Assembly: GCA_910577685.1 (NCBI GenBank)
Contig: CAJTOH010000011.1
Span: forward strand, 34,508 to 98,507
Direction of reading: 5' to 3'
Source: an uncultured Dorea sp.
GTDB lineage: Bacteria; Bacillota; Clostridia; Lachnospirales; Lachnospiraceae
DNA length: 64,000 nt
Part shown: positions 26,390-36,415 of the stretch, one piece after another
Position numbering within the stretch: position 1 is the first letter of the stretch
How the letters are laid out: every line of letters starts with the position of its first letter
The notes under the pieces: model-generated
What the model saw: the letters and a program-made list of their open reading frames with translations, nothing else
The model's database searches: none
What the model was told of the DNA's origin: nothing
Translations under genes and position numbers: made by a program

Positions 26390-27271
26390 TTGAAAAAAAT
26401 ATATATAACAGGTATGGCAGGAATGCTGGGATATGGAATTTATAGTGAGCTAAAGGATAAAGCACAGATTACAGGGGTTGATATAATAGAACTTAAAAAT
26501 TTAAGTTTGCCATGTCAAAGGATTTCTTTATACGAAATAGAGGAAATTGAAAAGAATATTGTGGAAACAAAGCCGGACATTTTAATACATACGGCTGCGT
26601 TAATAAATGTTGAAGAATGTGAACGGAATTCGGAGGAAGCCGAGCGTTTAAATGTGGTTGTAACAAGGCAGCTTGCCGATCTATGCAATAAGTACAGGAT
26701 AAAAATGGTGTATATTTCTACAGATGCTGTTTTTGACGGAAAGGATCCAAAGCTATATACAGAAGAAGATCTAGTAAATCCACTTAATGTATATGGGCGG
26801 ACAAAATTGACTGGGGAAACTTTCGTATTAAAATATCCGCAAAATTTGGTTTTTCGTACCAATATATACGGTATAAATATTCAGAAAAAACAGAGTTTTG
26901 GTGAATGGATTTATTATTCCTTAATAGAAGGAAAGACATTGAACTTGTTCACAGACATTGATTTTTCGCCAATTTTGGTTAATGAGTTAGCAGAATTGAT
27001 TTATAAAGCTTGTCAAAAAGGCTTATGTGGATTGTACCATGCATGTGGGACAGGATGTATTACAAAATATGATTTTGGAATAAAATTAAGAGAATTTTTC
27101 CAGATAAAGACGGGTGTAATTCATAAAGAAACGAGTGATATTGCACAATTTAAAGCACAACGATCGAAACATATGGGTATGTCTAATAGGAAACTTTGTA
27201 ATGCTTTAAATGTAGAAATTAGTACGCCTCAGGAAAGTATCGAAAAATTTTATTATTTAATATGTAATTAG
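26390..27271 (+). CDS. RmlD-like NAD(P)-dependent sugar reductase
   Basis: 293 aa starting at TTG 26390; AGGAT lies about 9 bases upstream. It is a dTDP-4-dehydrorhamnose reductase-type SDR: ITGMAGMLGYGIY (glycine-rich loop), HTAALINVEECE, YISTDAVFDG and NPLNVYGRTKLTGE (YxxxK). The rest of a rhamnose pathway (RmlA, B, C) is not nearby, so the substrate may instead be another 4-keto nucleotide sugar. It directly follows the decayed methyltransferase. Confidence 0.82.
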   Translation: MKKIYITGMAGMLGYGIYSELKDKAQITGVDIIELKNLSLPCQRISLYEIEEIEKNIVETKPDILIHTAALINVEECERNSEEAERLNVVVTRQLADLCNKYRIKMVYISTDAVFDGKDPKLYTEEDLVNPLNVYGRTKLTGETFVLKYPQNLVFRTNIYGINIQKKQSFGEWIYYSLIEGKTLNLFTDIDFSPILVNELAELIYKACQKGLCGLYHACGTGCITKYDFGIKLREFFQIKTGVIHKETSDIAQFKAQRSKHMGMSNRKLCNALNVEISTPQESIEKFYYLICN

Positions 27272-27454
27272 ATATCGAAGAACATACGTAAATCTATACT
27301 TTCATAAGTATATGTGGTCCTTCCTCTTTTTGCAGAACATCAAGATTTATCAATTATATCCACAACCTTCTTCTATTCTGGATAATATATAAATAGTTTG
27401 TAATTAAAGAATAAAGACATAATTTTAAATGAAAAAAGAGAGGAGTTTTTAGAG

Positions 27455-27573
27455 ATGGTCAAAAAAAGTATATCATTGTATTTGGTTTAGGAACGTGTAG
27501 TAGAGTGGCAATTAAATATTTATTATAAATCAAATATAATGTTATACCCCAATATTTGAAAGATGGTATAAAA
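27455..27573 (+). pseudogene. Remnant of a Rossmann-module protein
   Basis: In the frame of the following GT2 gene, about 27466-27525 reads KYIIVFGLGTCSRVAIKYLL, stops (TAA 27526-27528), then continues IKYNVIPQYLKDG up to the GT2 start. The glycine motif is that of the module carried by ten other proteins here. An ATG at 27455 with GGAG upstream would be in frame only if the seven-A run at 27461-27467 had one more A. The remaining gap, 27272-27454, is AT-rich and shows nothing else I can name. Confidence 0.45.
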
Positions 27574-28959
27574 ATGTTTATGAATGATATAGCTGTAATT
27601 ATATGTAATTTTAATGGCGGTACAGATACTGTAAGATGTATTGAAGAAGTAATAAAGTCCAAAGATACACAATTAGATATTTATGTAATTGACAATGCTT
27701 CGACAGACGATTCTGTCTCATTAATCCAAAGCCGTTTTTCCAATCATGTAACAATTATTCGGAACCCGGAAAACATGGGAGGTTCCGGTGGGTTTGGGAG
27801 AGGATTACGGCTGGCTGTGGAAAAAGGGTATCCATATATTATGATGTTGGATAACGATGCATATGTGGATACGGATACGATAAAAAAACTGTATGAATAT
27901 CTGCAGGAGAACCCGGATGTAGGAATCGTGGGCGCAAAGATTATGATGTCAGACGACCCGGAACGGGTTATGGACTATGCGAAGATCATCAATTTTGAAA
28001 CATTTATCGATGAATCCCAGTGGTGTGGGAAATTAGACAGTGAAGCGGCAAAAATACCACGGGATTGTGATTTTGCAGCCGCTACGGCCGCAATGACACG
28101 AAGAGAAGTATTATTAAAATGCGGTGGGATGGATGAAGAGTATTTTATTTATTATGATGATATAGAATTGGGATACCGGATCAAAAAGTATGGATATCGG
28201 GTCGTTTCCCTTGGAAGCGCAAAGGCATGGCATAAAAGTGGAATGAGGCAAAGGAGAGAGAATACTTTTGTGCGATATTACATTACTCGTAACAGGCATC
28301 GGTTTTTCGCCAAATATTTGCCGGAAAAGGATATTGAAAGATTTACCGAGTTTATGCTGTCGCGTGCCTTTTCATATATGTATGGCTCTTACTATAAAGG
28401 GCGTATGGACATATTCGATACGGAAAAATATATTCTGGAAGATTTTATACGCGACCGCCGTGGGAAAGCAGGAGAACGAAGGGTGAATGAACTTCAGAAG
28501 GATGGATATCATCTGATTGAAAACGAATTATCCGGCTGTAAACGCATATTAATTTATCCGGCGGACGAAGTCCCGGAACATTGTATTGTCAAGTTTTGCT
28601 GCAGATTGTGTGAAATAAATCCGGACATTGTAATTGTGATAAGTACTGCTTTCGGAATAAAGTCCGAGTTCTGTTTACAACAAATAAGGGATAAGCTTAA
28701 GCGGAACTGTCCTAACATTACAGTGGCAGAAGTGAGCAATAGGAATTCCTTTGACAGAGTGGTTTATTTTTGCGGACATGTAAAAGATATCACAAAAAAT
28801 ATACTTCCGGACATTTATATAGATGTTTATGGAAACATGATTGCAAATGAACGGGATTATTTTTATTTTCGGAATTATGAGAAAAGTTATGATTTTTTTC
28901 ATGGTTTATATCATGATTCAATAATTGAGACTATCAATAAGATTAGAAAAGAGGGCTAA
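27574..28959 (+). CDS. GT2 glycosyltransferase (rhamnosyltransferase-like)
   Basis: 461 aa from ATG 27574. The GT-A domain covers about 1-250: IAVIICNFNGGTDTVRC, IYVIDNASTDDS, ENMGGSGGFGRGL, LDNDAYVD (DxD) and YFIYYDDIELGYRIK. This pattern is typical of GT2 rhamnosyl- and galactofuranosyl-type transferases. The C-terminal 200 residues are of unknown fold. No membrane segments are seen. The ribosome site is poor (AAAGATGG), consistent with translation from a decayed upstream frame. It is 3 bp ahead of the next glycosyltransferase. Confidence 0.82.
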   Translation: MFMNDIAVIICNFNGGTDTVRCIEEVIKSKDTQLDIYVIDNASTDDSVSLIQSRFSNHVTIIRNPENMGGSGGFGRGLRLAVEKGYPYIMMLDNDAYVDTDTIKKLYEYLQENPDVGIVGAKIMMSDDPERVMDYAKIINFETFIDESQWCGKLDSEAAKIPRDCDFAAATAAMTRREVLLKCGGMDEEYFIYYDDIELGYRIKKYGYRVVSLGSAKAWHKSGMRQRRENTFVRYYITRNRHRFFAKYLPEKDIERFTEFMLSRAFSYMYGSYYKGRMDIFDTEKYILEDFIRDRRGKAGERRVNELQKDGYHLIENELSGCKRILIYPADEVPEHCIVKFCCRLCEINPDIVIVISTAFGIKSEFCLQQIRDKLKRNCPNITVAEVSNRNSFDRVVYFCGHVKDITKNILPDIYIDVYGNMIANERDYFYFRNYEKSYDFFHGLYHDSIIETINKIRKEG

Positions 28960-28962
28960 GAT

Positions 28963-30354
28963 ATGCCGAAGGTATCAATTATCATGCCTTCTCTGGATGT
29001 GGCCGCATATATACGGGAATGTATGGACAGCGTAGTCTGCCAGACTTTGCAGGACATTGAGATTATTTGTATAGATGCGGGTTCTGCAGACGGTACATTC
29101 GAAATACTCAGGGAATATGCAAAAAGAGACCCGCGTATCAAATTGATTCTCTCATCCCGGAAAAGCTATGGTTATCAGATGAATCTGGGGTTAAGGGAGG
29201 CGACCGGAGATTACATAGGAATTGTGGAAACAGATGATTTTGTTCTGCCGGAAATGTTTGAAGAACTCTACACATATGCTAAAGATAACGATGCGGATTT
29301 TGTAAAATCAGATTTTGATATTTTTACAACATTGGAGAATGGAAAGAGGATATTTTTAGAATATTCTCTGAAAAAACATAGTGGTATTCAGTATAATACG
29401 GTTTTCACTGCGGATGATTTTATGAATCGAAAACAGACTATTGATGTTTTTATTTGGAACGGTATTTATAAAAGAGAGTTTCTTTTAGAGAAAAATATTT
29501 GGTTTCAGGAAACCTCCGGAGCTGCATTTCAAGATTGTGGGTTTCGTTATCAAGTTGTGATGAAGGTTAAAAGGGGGGTTTATCTAAACCATTCTTATTA
29601 CCGTTACCGCCGGGATAATATAAATTCCTCAACATATAACAGCAAATGCGTAGCTTTTAATTTAGCCGAATGTAAAAATTTGATTAATATTTTTCAAAAA
29701 GAAAAAAAAGTGGATTCAAAACGAATGGATTTTCTTGCAAGGGAGATTGCGGTGATAGCCTTGGCGCCGTATAGGGAATTATTAACTTGGGGGCAGCCTG
29801 CCGATGGGATGGCGGCGGTTCTGGAGGAATTCCGCCTTATTTTAAAAGATTTTATAAACCGGGGAAATTTAAGACAATCATCCGTAGCCGAAAACGCTTG
29901 GCTTGAAATCAGAATGTTTGTGGAAAATCCGGATTTCTATAATTATTATACACGATTGAAAGCTGAAATTAATGCGGAAAGCGTTAAAGATTTCCTCCGG
30001 ATTATTGCATCGAAAAACGAAGTCGTTATTTTTGGATGCGGATATATTGGATCTTGCGCATATTGTCTCGTCCGAAATAATGGAATAGATAATGTGGCGG
30101 CGTTTTGTGACAATGATCGGAGTAAATGGAATACCAGTCATATGGAGTGTTTGGCCATATCACCGGAGGAAGCCTCAAAACGTTTTCCGAAAGCCTGCTT
30201 TCTTATCGCAAATGCGGCACACTCGAGGGAGATGCAAAAGCAGCTTTGCGGATATGGTATTGGAGAAAAGCAGATATTGACATTTGGCCTCCAAATATCA
30301 CCATTGGATTGTACGAATGTAATTATGCGTTCTGCTCAGATCGTATGCAGATAA
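28963..30354 (+). CDS. GT2 glycosyltransferase with C-terminal Rossmann module
   Basis: 463 aa. The GT2 domain (about 1-230) has VSIIMPSLDVAAYIRECMDS, IICIDAGSADGTFEIL and VETDDFVLP. Residues about 353-445 form the shared Rossmann-like module: VVIFGCGYIGSCAYCL, AAFCDNDRSKW and CFLIANAAHSREMQKQL. The closest relative in the window is the gene at 37834, with the same architecture; a decayed third copy of the GT2 part lies at 39229. The module probably binds a nucleotide or nucleotide sugar, but no catalytic residues can be assigned to it. The following 188 bp (30355-30542) contain no gene, only the ribosome site AAAGGAG of the NeuB-like gene. Confidence 0.82.
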   Translation: MPKVSIIMPSLDVAAYIRECMDSVVCQTLQDIEIICIDAGSADGTFEILREYAKRDPRIKLILSSRKSYGYQMNLGLREATGDYIGIVETDDFVLPEMFEELYTYAKDNDADFVKSDFDIFTTLENGKRIFLEYSLKKHSGIQYNTVFTADDFMNRKQTIDVFIWNGIYKREFLLEKNIWFQETSGAAFQDCGFRYQVVMKVKRGVYLNHSYYRYRRDNINSSTYNSKCVAFNLAECKNLINIFQKEKKVDSKRMDFLAREIAVIALAPYRELLTWGQPADGMAAVLEEFRLILKDFINRGNLRQSSVAENAWLEIRMFVENPDFYNYYTRLKAEINAESVKDFLRIIASKNEVVIFGCGYIGSCAYCLVRNNGIDNVAAFCDNDRSKWNTSHMECLAISPEEASKRFPKACFLIANAAHSREMQKQLCGYGIGEKQILTFGLQISPLDCTNVIMRSAQIVCR

Positions 30355-30542
30355 TGTCTGATATTAAAGATGAGGAACAACATATAAAAGTGAAAGGGGT
30401 TAAGAGATAATTAATAAACCGGTAATTATCCAAAAATGTTTCTGAAGAATAAAGGTAATAAGAAAACCCAGTAAAGTTGATGGGATTAGGCGTTTATCAA
30501 AAGTCTATTATCATTTAATAATTTAATAAAAGGAGATAATTA

Positions 30543-31613
30543 ATGGAGGTTAAAATTGGAGGACGTATTATATCTGAATATTCCAGACCATATTTTATAG
30601 CGGATATTGCGGCAAACCATGATGGAGATATTAATAGGGCATTTTACTTGATTGAATTGGCAAAGGAAGCCGGTGCAGATGCTGCAAAATTTCAGAATTT
30701 TAAGGCGAGAACAATTGTTAGCAAAAATGGATTCGAAAGCCTTGGCGTTCAGTTGTCACATCAATCATCCTGGAAAAAGACAGTATTTGAGACTTATGAA
30801 GATGCAAGTATTCCGGATGAATGGTCAGAAAAATTGAAGAAAAAGTGTGATGAAGTCGGAATTGAATATATGACCAGTCCGTATGATTTTAATTCTGTAG
30901 ATAATGCGGAAGAATATGTAAATGCATATAAAATCGGCTCTGGTGATATTACATGGTTGGAAATAGTGAAATATATCGCTCGAAAACAAAAACCAGTTTT
31001 GCTTGCTACAGGCGCTGCAGACCTGGAGGATGTGAAACGTGCAATGCAGACACTTCAAAAGTATAATAAGCAAATTATTCTTATGCAATGTAACACAAAT
31101 TACACAGCGTCAGATTTGAATTTTTCTCATATTAATTTGAATGTGCTCAAAACTTATCACAAATTGTATCCGGAGTGCATTTTAGGTTTGTCAGATCATA
31201 CGTTTGGTTATGTGACAGTTCTAGGGGCGTACATGCTGGGAGCTCGAGTTTTTGAAAAGCATTTTACGGATGATAATGATAGGGAAGGACCTGACCATAA
31301 ATTTTCAATGAATCCAATTACATGGAAGCAGATGGTATGTGCGTGTAAAGAACTTCAGGAAGCGCTGGGAGATGGAATTAAGCGTATAGAGGACAATGAA
31401 ATCGATACGGCAAATATACAACGTAGGGCATGTTATTTGCAGAGAAATTTAAATAAAGGGGATAGGATTAAAAAGGAAGATGTTTTTCCTCTCCGGCCGG
31501 TAAAGGAAGGATCTGTTTTACCTTTTCAAATGGGAGATGTTTTTGGGAAAAAAATAATGAGGGATATACGGAAGGATGAATGTCTGAAATGGGAGGACGT
31601 AGAAGATGCTTAA
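30543..31613 (+). CDS. NeuB-family nonulosonate synthase (SpsE/PseI-like)
   Basis: 356 aa. It condenses phosphoenolpyruvate with a 6-carbon amino sugar to a 9-carbon ulosonic acid. Signatures: YFIADIAANHDGDINRAF, AKFQNFKA, YMTSPYD, YKIGSGDITW, LLATGAA, LGLSDHT and FEKHFTDD. The C-terminal 65 residues are a SAF domain (RRACYLQRNLNKGDRI). Which nonulosonate is made (pseudaminate, legionaminate or neuraminate) cannot be told by eye; with pseB and a PseH-like GNAT next to it, pseudaminate-type is the best guess. It overlaps the GNAT gene by 8 bp. Confidence 0.92.
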   Translation: MEVKIGGRIISEYSRPYFIADIAANHDGDINRAFYLIELAKEAGADAAKFQNFKARTIVSKNGFESLGVQLSHQSSWKKTVFETYEDASIPDEWSEKLKKKCDEVGIEYMTSPYDFNSVDNAEEYVNAYKIGSGDITWLEIVKYIARKQKPVLLATGAADLEDVKRAMQTLQKYNKQIILMQCNTNYTASDLNFSHINLNVLKTYHKLYPECILGLSDHTFGYVTVLGAYMLGARVFEKHFTDDNDREGPDHKFSMNPITWKQMVCACKELQEALGDGIKRIEDNEIDTANIQRRACYLQRNLNKGDRIKKEDVFPLRPVKEGSVLPFQMGDVFGKKIMRDIRKDECLKWEDVEDA

Positions 31614-32157
31614 AGGAACTAGGGTATATTTGTGCGCATTGGAAAGAGATGACCTGCCTTATTTAATGAAATGGAGAAATCAGAAGGAATTTCGTAAACA
31701 TTTTAGGGAGTATCGTGAATTAAATTCAGATATGCAAAATAGCTGGTTTGAAAAAAAGGTTTTGGGCGACTCTGGAACCATTATGTTTGCAATTCGAAGT
31801 GTCGAAGACGACGAGCTATTGGGATGCTGTGGATTATGTTATATTAACTGGGTTCATCGGAATTCTGATCTTTCTCTATATATAGGAAAAGATTATGCAT
31901 ATATCGACGATGTTGGTTATGCAGAGGAAAGTTGCCGTTTATTATTCGATTATGGTTTTCTGGAATTAGGGCTGGAAAAGATTTGGTCAGAGTTATATGA
32001 ATTCGATGAGAAAAAATTATCTTTATATCAGAAATTTGGCATGCAGATTGATGGAATACTGCGGAAGCAATACTATTATGAGGGAAAATGGTGGGATTCT
32101 AAAATACTTTCTATATTAAGGGATGAATGGGAAAGGAGAAGAGAGAATATTGACTAA
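31606..32157 (+). CDS. GNAT acetyltransferase (PseH-like)
   Basis: 183 aa. RimJ/RimL-type GNAT fold: LKGTRVYLCALERDDLPYLM at the start, GCCGLCYINWVHRNSDLSLY for the central strands, and YAEESCRLLFDYGFLELGLE for the acetyl-CoA-binding region. PseH acetylates the 4-amino group of the UDP-sugar in pseudaminate synthesis. The 8-bp overlap with the NeuB-like gene supports that role, though other amino-sugar acetylations are possible. Confidence 0.82.
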   Translation: MLKGTRVYLCALERDDLPYLMKWRNQKEFRKHFREYRELNSDMQNSWFEKKVLGDSGTIMFAIRSVEDDELLGCCGLCYINWVHRNSDLSLYIGKDYAYIDDVGYAEESCRLLFDYGFLELGLEKIWSELYEFDEKKLSLYQKFGMQIDGILRKQYYYEGKWWDSKILSILRDEWERRRENID

Positions 32158-33061
32158 TTTATGTTTGGGTACTGTGCAGTTTGGAATGAATTATGGAATA
32201 AATAATCAAGAGGGGCAGCCAACGGAGGAAGCATGTTTTGAGATGCTAGATATAGCTATGGAAAATGGAATTAATATTATTGATACTGCGAGGGCATATG
32301 GTACTGCTGAGGTTGTGGTAGGTGATTATTTGGAATATAGAAAGTGTTGCCAAGACGTGAAGATTATTTCAAAACTACGTCCTAATATAATAGAACCAGA
32401 TGAAAAGGATGTGTATTCTGTTATAAGAAGAGAACTAGAGGGGAGTTTGGAACGTCTGCAAGTTCGGCATTTAGAAGGTTATTTACTGCACACACCAGAA
32501 TATATATATGATGAGAGGATCGTAGAGGCTTTGCTCCGTTTGAAGGACGAGAATATAGTTCGGAATATAGGTGTTTCTATATATAATATGGAGGAAGGGT
32601 ATGAAGCTATTCGAAAAGGTATGAATTATATTCAGTTACCATATAGTGTTTTTGACCAACGAGGAGTTCAGTCGGGTTTTATCCGTGAGGCTAAAAAAGC
32701 AGGTATAACAATTTTTACACGAAGTGCATTTCTACAAGGACTTTTTATGATGGATATGGATAAGATTCCGAATTACTTAGAGCATGCGAAACCATATTTG
32801 AAATACTTTGAAAGATTAACGGAAGACTATAAAATAGGGAAAATAGAATTACTTCTTCAATTTGTTAAAGAGACAAAGGCGGCCGATTATTTAGTGTTTG
32901 GTGTGGATAGTAAATGTCAACTACTGGAAGACATAAAAGAATTTCAAATAGATAAAACTATAGATCAAAATCTAATAGATAAGATAAAAGAATTTTTTAT
33001 TCAAGTGGAAGATAGTATTATTTTGCCTAGTTTGTGGTCAAATGGGAGAAAGGCGGAGTAA
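32150..33061 (+). CDS. Aldo/keto reductase family protein
   Basis: 303 aa if the TTG at 32150 is used (AAAGGAG 11 bases upstream, product begins MTNLCLGTVQFG); an ATG at 32123 without a ribosome site would add 9 residues. The AKR tetrad is visible: Asp and Tyr in IIDTARAYGTAE, Lys in IISKLRP and His in YLLHTPE. Such reductases occur in nonulosonate and spore-coat sugar operons, where their substrates are mostly unknown. It overlaps the GNAT gene. Confidence 0.82.
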   Translation: MTNLCLGTVQFGMNYGINNQEGQPTEEACFEMLDIAMENGINIIDTARAYGTAEVVVGDYLEYRKCCQDVKIISKLRPNIIEPDEKDVYSVIRRELEGSLERLQVRHLEGYLLHTPEYIYDERIVEALLRLKDENIVRNIGVSIYNMEEGYEAIRKGMNYIQLPYSVFDQRGVQSGFIREAKKAGITIFTRSAFLQGLFMMDMDKIPNYLEHAKPYLKYFERLTEDYKIGKIELLLQFVKETKAADYLVFGVDSKCQLLEDIKEFQIDKTIDQNLIDKIKEFFIQVEDSIILPSLWSNGRKAE

Positions 33062-33135
33062 TATATGAGTGAACTTGTTATTTTGATAAACGCAAATATC
33101 ATTAGTATTTTTTGTAAAATGGGGGGATAATTAAT

Positions 33136-34287
33136 ATGAAAATATTATTTATGGCATGGTCGATTTACGATGATACAGGTACATTGCCTCAATTTTGTAA
33201 ACACTGCACAGGCGGGGACTTGATTATAAAAAAAATATGTGAATATGTTGGGAAAAAAAATGAATCTTATCTTTTTATTGGTAAGTGTAAAATTCCAAGA
33301 ATGGACTTGGGGAACATACATATTGTAGGAACAGAAAAACAAAACATCGAATTTATATCAAATGAACAACGTTTGCATGCTATGGCATCAGCATTTGAGG
33401 ATGCATTAGACGAGATTAAACCGGACATTGTAAATATTCACGGACTCGGAGTTTTGGCAAAAAAATGTATAGAAATTTGTATTCTGAAGAATATACCATA
33501 TGTATATACGGAACATCTCTATATCGGTATTGAACAGAAAATACAAGGCTATGATACGAGTATAGAGTGGGAAAAAGATTTATATAGTATACCAGATTTA
33601 AAAATGATCACCGTTAGTACAGGGATGAAGAGAAAAATTTTGAAAGATTTTCCCCAAATTTCAGAAGAAAATATTTCTGTAATTTTAAATGGTACAGATT
33701 TTAGTGCTCAAAAATTGGATAGTGATCTGAAACAAAGGTATAGTCTATATGACAAGAAGGTTTTGTTATGTGTAGGAACTGTGTTGGATAGAAAAAATCA
33801 AATTCAGGCAGTGGATGCATTTTGCATGTTACCGAGACAGTTACGGGAAAAAATCAAAATTTTGTTTTGTGGGGTGGATGGAATGGAAGGAAGATTACAA
33901 AACAAGATTTTTGAGATGGGAATGCAGGATGAGCTGATTTACGTGGGGAGTTTGAGCAATAAAGAAATGAAAGAATATTATTCTATAGCGGATGGTTTGG
34001 TTGTACCAAGTAAGGCCGAGGGGTTGAGTATTGCAATGTTAGAGACTATAGCGTATGGATTGCCTGTTGTAATGTTTTCTGATTCAGAATGTGCAGAGGA
34101 TTTAAATGACGAAAAGGTAGTTTGCTTTGCAGATGATAGAAGTAGTCAGGGATTAGCAGAAGCAATGGAGGAATGGTATCATAGAGTGTGGGATCATAAT
34201 TATATCATGCAATATTCTAAATACTTTTCTATGGAAAGAATGGCGGAAGATTATATCAAATATTATAAAAGTCGGCTGCTTAATTAA
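33136..34287 (+). CDS. GT4 family glycosyltransferase
   Basis: 383 aa. GT-B enzyme: a TGGDLIIKKI stretch near the N-terminus, HGLGVLAKKCIEI, VYTEHLYIG, then the C-terminal donor domain with LLCVGTVLDRKNQ, IYVGSLSNKEMKEYY and VVPSKAEGLSIAMLETIAYG (the E-x7-E-type motif of GT4). There is no signal peptide or membrane segment, so it acts on a cytoplasmic acceptor. The sugar cannot be deduced. GGGGGAT upstream is the ribosome site. Confidence 0.85.
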   Translation: MKILFMAWSIYDDTGTLPQFCKHCTGGDLIIKKICEYVGKKNESYLFIGKCKIPRMDLGNIHIVGTEKQNIEFISNEQRLHAMASAFEDALDEIKPDIVNIHGLGVLAKKCIEICILKNIPYVYTEHLYIGIEQKIQGYDTSIEWEKDLYSIPDLKMITVSTGMKRKILKDFPQISEENISVILNGTDFSAQKLDSDLKQRYSLYDKKVLLCVGTVLDRKNQIQAVDAFCMLPRQLREKIKILFCGVDGMEGRLQNKIFEMGMQDELIYVGSLSNKEMKEYYSIADGLVVPSKAEGLSIAMLETIAYGLPVVMFSDSECAEDLNDEKVVCFADDRSSQGLAEAMEEWYHRVWDHNYIMQYSKYFSMERMAEDYIKYYKSRLLN

Positions 34288-34307
34288 TATAGGAGGAGCA
34301 TATTGCA

Positions 34308-36341
34308 GTGTATAGCTTTGATGTTTTTGACACTTTGATAACCCGAAGGATGGCAAGCCCCATTGGGGTTTTTTTGTTAATGCAAAAATATCTTACTGAG
34401 AAAAGGATATGCATTGATTCAGAATATGTTTCAGAGGATTTCGTAAATCTAAGAATCAAGGCAGAAAAAAATGCATTAAATTTTTCAAAAAAAAAAGCAA
34501 TAAACTTACAGGATATTTATAATACCTTAATACAAATGTCAGATATATCTGAAAAAGAAAGTGCAGAGTTGATGTCTGCTGAAATAGAGTTGGAAACTAA
34601 CTGCGCTGTAGGAATTCAGAAAAATATTGATATATTGATAGAACTTCATCAGAAAAAAGAAGATATTATTTTAATATCAGATATGTATTTATCTACTTCT
34701 AATATTAAAAATATTTTGAAAAAAATTGATCCTATTTTAGGTACAATTCCGCTATATGTTTCTTGTGATTATAATGCAACAAAAAACGATGGAACATTGT
34801 ATTGTGTAATTAAGAAATTAAAAAATGTAAATTATGATGAGTGGACACATTATGGTGATAATATTATTTCCGATATAAAAGTTCCACAGCTTCTAGGAAT
34901 TAATACTATATATATGGAGTCTAGACTTATCCCTCCTTGGGAGAGAGAAATAAAGGATAGGATAGATTTAAATACAAATCTTCCATTGCAAGTAGTTTTA
35001 GGTACTACAAAGATAATTAGAACGAAGCAAGATTTAGGAGAAAAAGAGGAAATAGGTGCTTCCGTAGGATGTGTGATTTTATTTTCTTATGTAGAGTGGA
35101 TTATTGATCAGAGCATAAGAAAAGGAATAGAGAGACTATATTTTATCGCACGAGACGGATATTTGTTGCAAAAAATTGCTGATGTCTATATAAAATTATA
35201 TCAGTTAAATCTGCAGACAAAGTATATATACGGATCACGGCAGGCGTGGAGAGTAGAAGAAGAGGAAAAGATTAAGTATGTACAAAATTACTTATTACAA
35301 GAGATTGACTATTCAGACAATAAATATGCGTTTGTGGATTTGCAAGGTACAGGACTTTCAATGGGATATTTGGTTAGAATATTGGACGGATATTTGCCAG
35401 GTAAATTAAACGTGTTTTATTATGATATGATTGAGCAATTCCAAAGTTCTCAATGTAATTTTATGGTTTATTCTACTTATGAATTACGCGAAATAATTGA
35501 AGTGCTCTGTAGGGCGCCGCATGGAGCAACGCTTGCATATACGAAAGAAGGTGATAGATATGTCCCGAAATTAGAGAGTATAGATGAATGTAGATGGAGC
35601 GAGTGTGGGCTTAACGACTATATTCGTGGCGCTGAATTATTCGTGGAGGAAATTGTACGCTTTTTTATAGACTTTAATTGTAAGGTAAGAATCAATTCTA
35701 TAAGTGAATTTATATTGAGATATTGTTGTCAAAATCCGGATAATATAATTAGTGAGTTTATAGGAGAACTTCCGCAAGATGATTATAACTTAAGCGATAG
35801 CAAAAAATATGCGCCTAAATTAAGTCAAAAATCTATTTTCCAGATTTTTATGTGGAGAACATCGGAACGAGTTACGGAGTATTATGATGGCACAAATTTA
35901 AGATATTCTTTATTGCGAACAAGTCCCAAAGAAAAGAAAATGATTAAATTTTATGAAAGGAATTATCATAGGTTTTTAGGGAAAATGATTCATATGCTCA
36001 AGAATAGAGTAATAAAAGGTCATAATGGCAAAATTGATAAGAAAGTTTTAATTTATGCAGCTGGTAAATTTGGGAAAAATACATATGATATTTTGCAAAC
36101 AACATCAGGATTTAAAGTAGTGGGTTGGACAGATATGAATTATGAGAAATATCAAAAACTTGGCTACAAAGTAAGCTCACCTGATAGTATTTTTAAATTA
36201 GATTATGACATATTGCTTATTGCAATAAGAAGTAGAACTCAATCTGACTCAGTGAAACAAATGCTAATTGAGGCCGGAGTGAATATAGAACATGTTATGC
36301 AAGCAGAAGAATTCTATCGAAAATATCAATTTCCGTTTTGA
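34308..36341 (+). CDS. HAD-like hydrolase domain protein with C-terminal Rossmann module
   Basis: 677 aa from GTG 34308 (GGAGGAG 9 bases upstream). Residues 1-215 are a HAD domain (SFDVFDTLITRR motif I; ILISDMYLST motif II; HYGDNIISDIKVPQLLGI motif IV). About 250-480 is a second domain with RLYFIARDGYLLQKIADVYI, found in capsule and cell-surface loci. About 579-670 is the shared Rossmann module (VLIYAAGKFGKNTYDIL, then WTDMNYEKY). The architecture suggests phosphatase or transferase activity on a sugar phosphate, but no reaction can be assigned. It is AT-rich and follows the GT4 gene by 20 bp. Confidence 0.72.
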   Translation: MYSFDVFDTLITRRMASPIGVFLLMQKYLTEKRICIDSEYVSEDFVNLRIKAEKNALNFSKKKAINLQDIYNTLIQMSDISEKESAELMSAEIELETNCAVGIQKNIDILIELHQKKEDIILISDMYLSTSNIKNILKKIDPILGTIPLYVSCDYNATKNDGTLYCVIKKLKNVNYDEWTHYGDNIISDIKVPQLLGINTIYMESRLIPPWEREIKDRIDLNTNLPLQVVLGTTKIIRTKQDLGEKEEIGASVGCVILFSYVEWIIDQSIRKGIERLYFIARDGYLLQKIADVYIKLYQLNLQTKYIYGSRQAWRVEEEEKIKYVQNYLLQEIDYSDNKYAFVDLQGTGLSMGYLVRILDGYLPGKLNVFYYDMIEQFQSSQCNFMVYSTYELREIIEVLCRAPHGATLAYTKEGDRYVPKLESIDECRWSECGLNDYIRGAELFVEEIVRFFIDFNCKVRINSISEFILRYCCQNPDNIISEFIGELPQDDYNLSDSKKYAPKLSQKSIFQIFMWRTSERVTEYYDGTNLRYSLLRTSPKEKKMIKFYERNYHRFLGKMIHMLKNRVIKGHNGKIDKKVLIYAAGKFGKNTYDILQTTSGFKVVGWTDMNYEKYQKLGYKVSSPDSIFKLDYDILLIAIRSRTQSDSVKQMLIEAGVNIEHVMQAEEFYRKYQFPF

Positions 36342-36415
36342 TAAGACATGGTTATACAATAATTTTATTTTGATAAAATATATAAGCAAAGGTTAAAAAT
36401 GGGGGCAGAAGGTAA

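Noticed and set aside
27455..27528. Phase-variable gene controlled by the seven-A run at 27461-27467
   Set aside because: Adding one A would only open about 24 codons before the next stop at 27526, so the gene is truncated in either state; simple decay is more likely.
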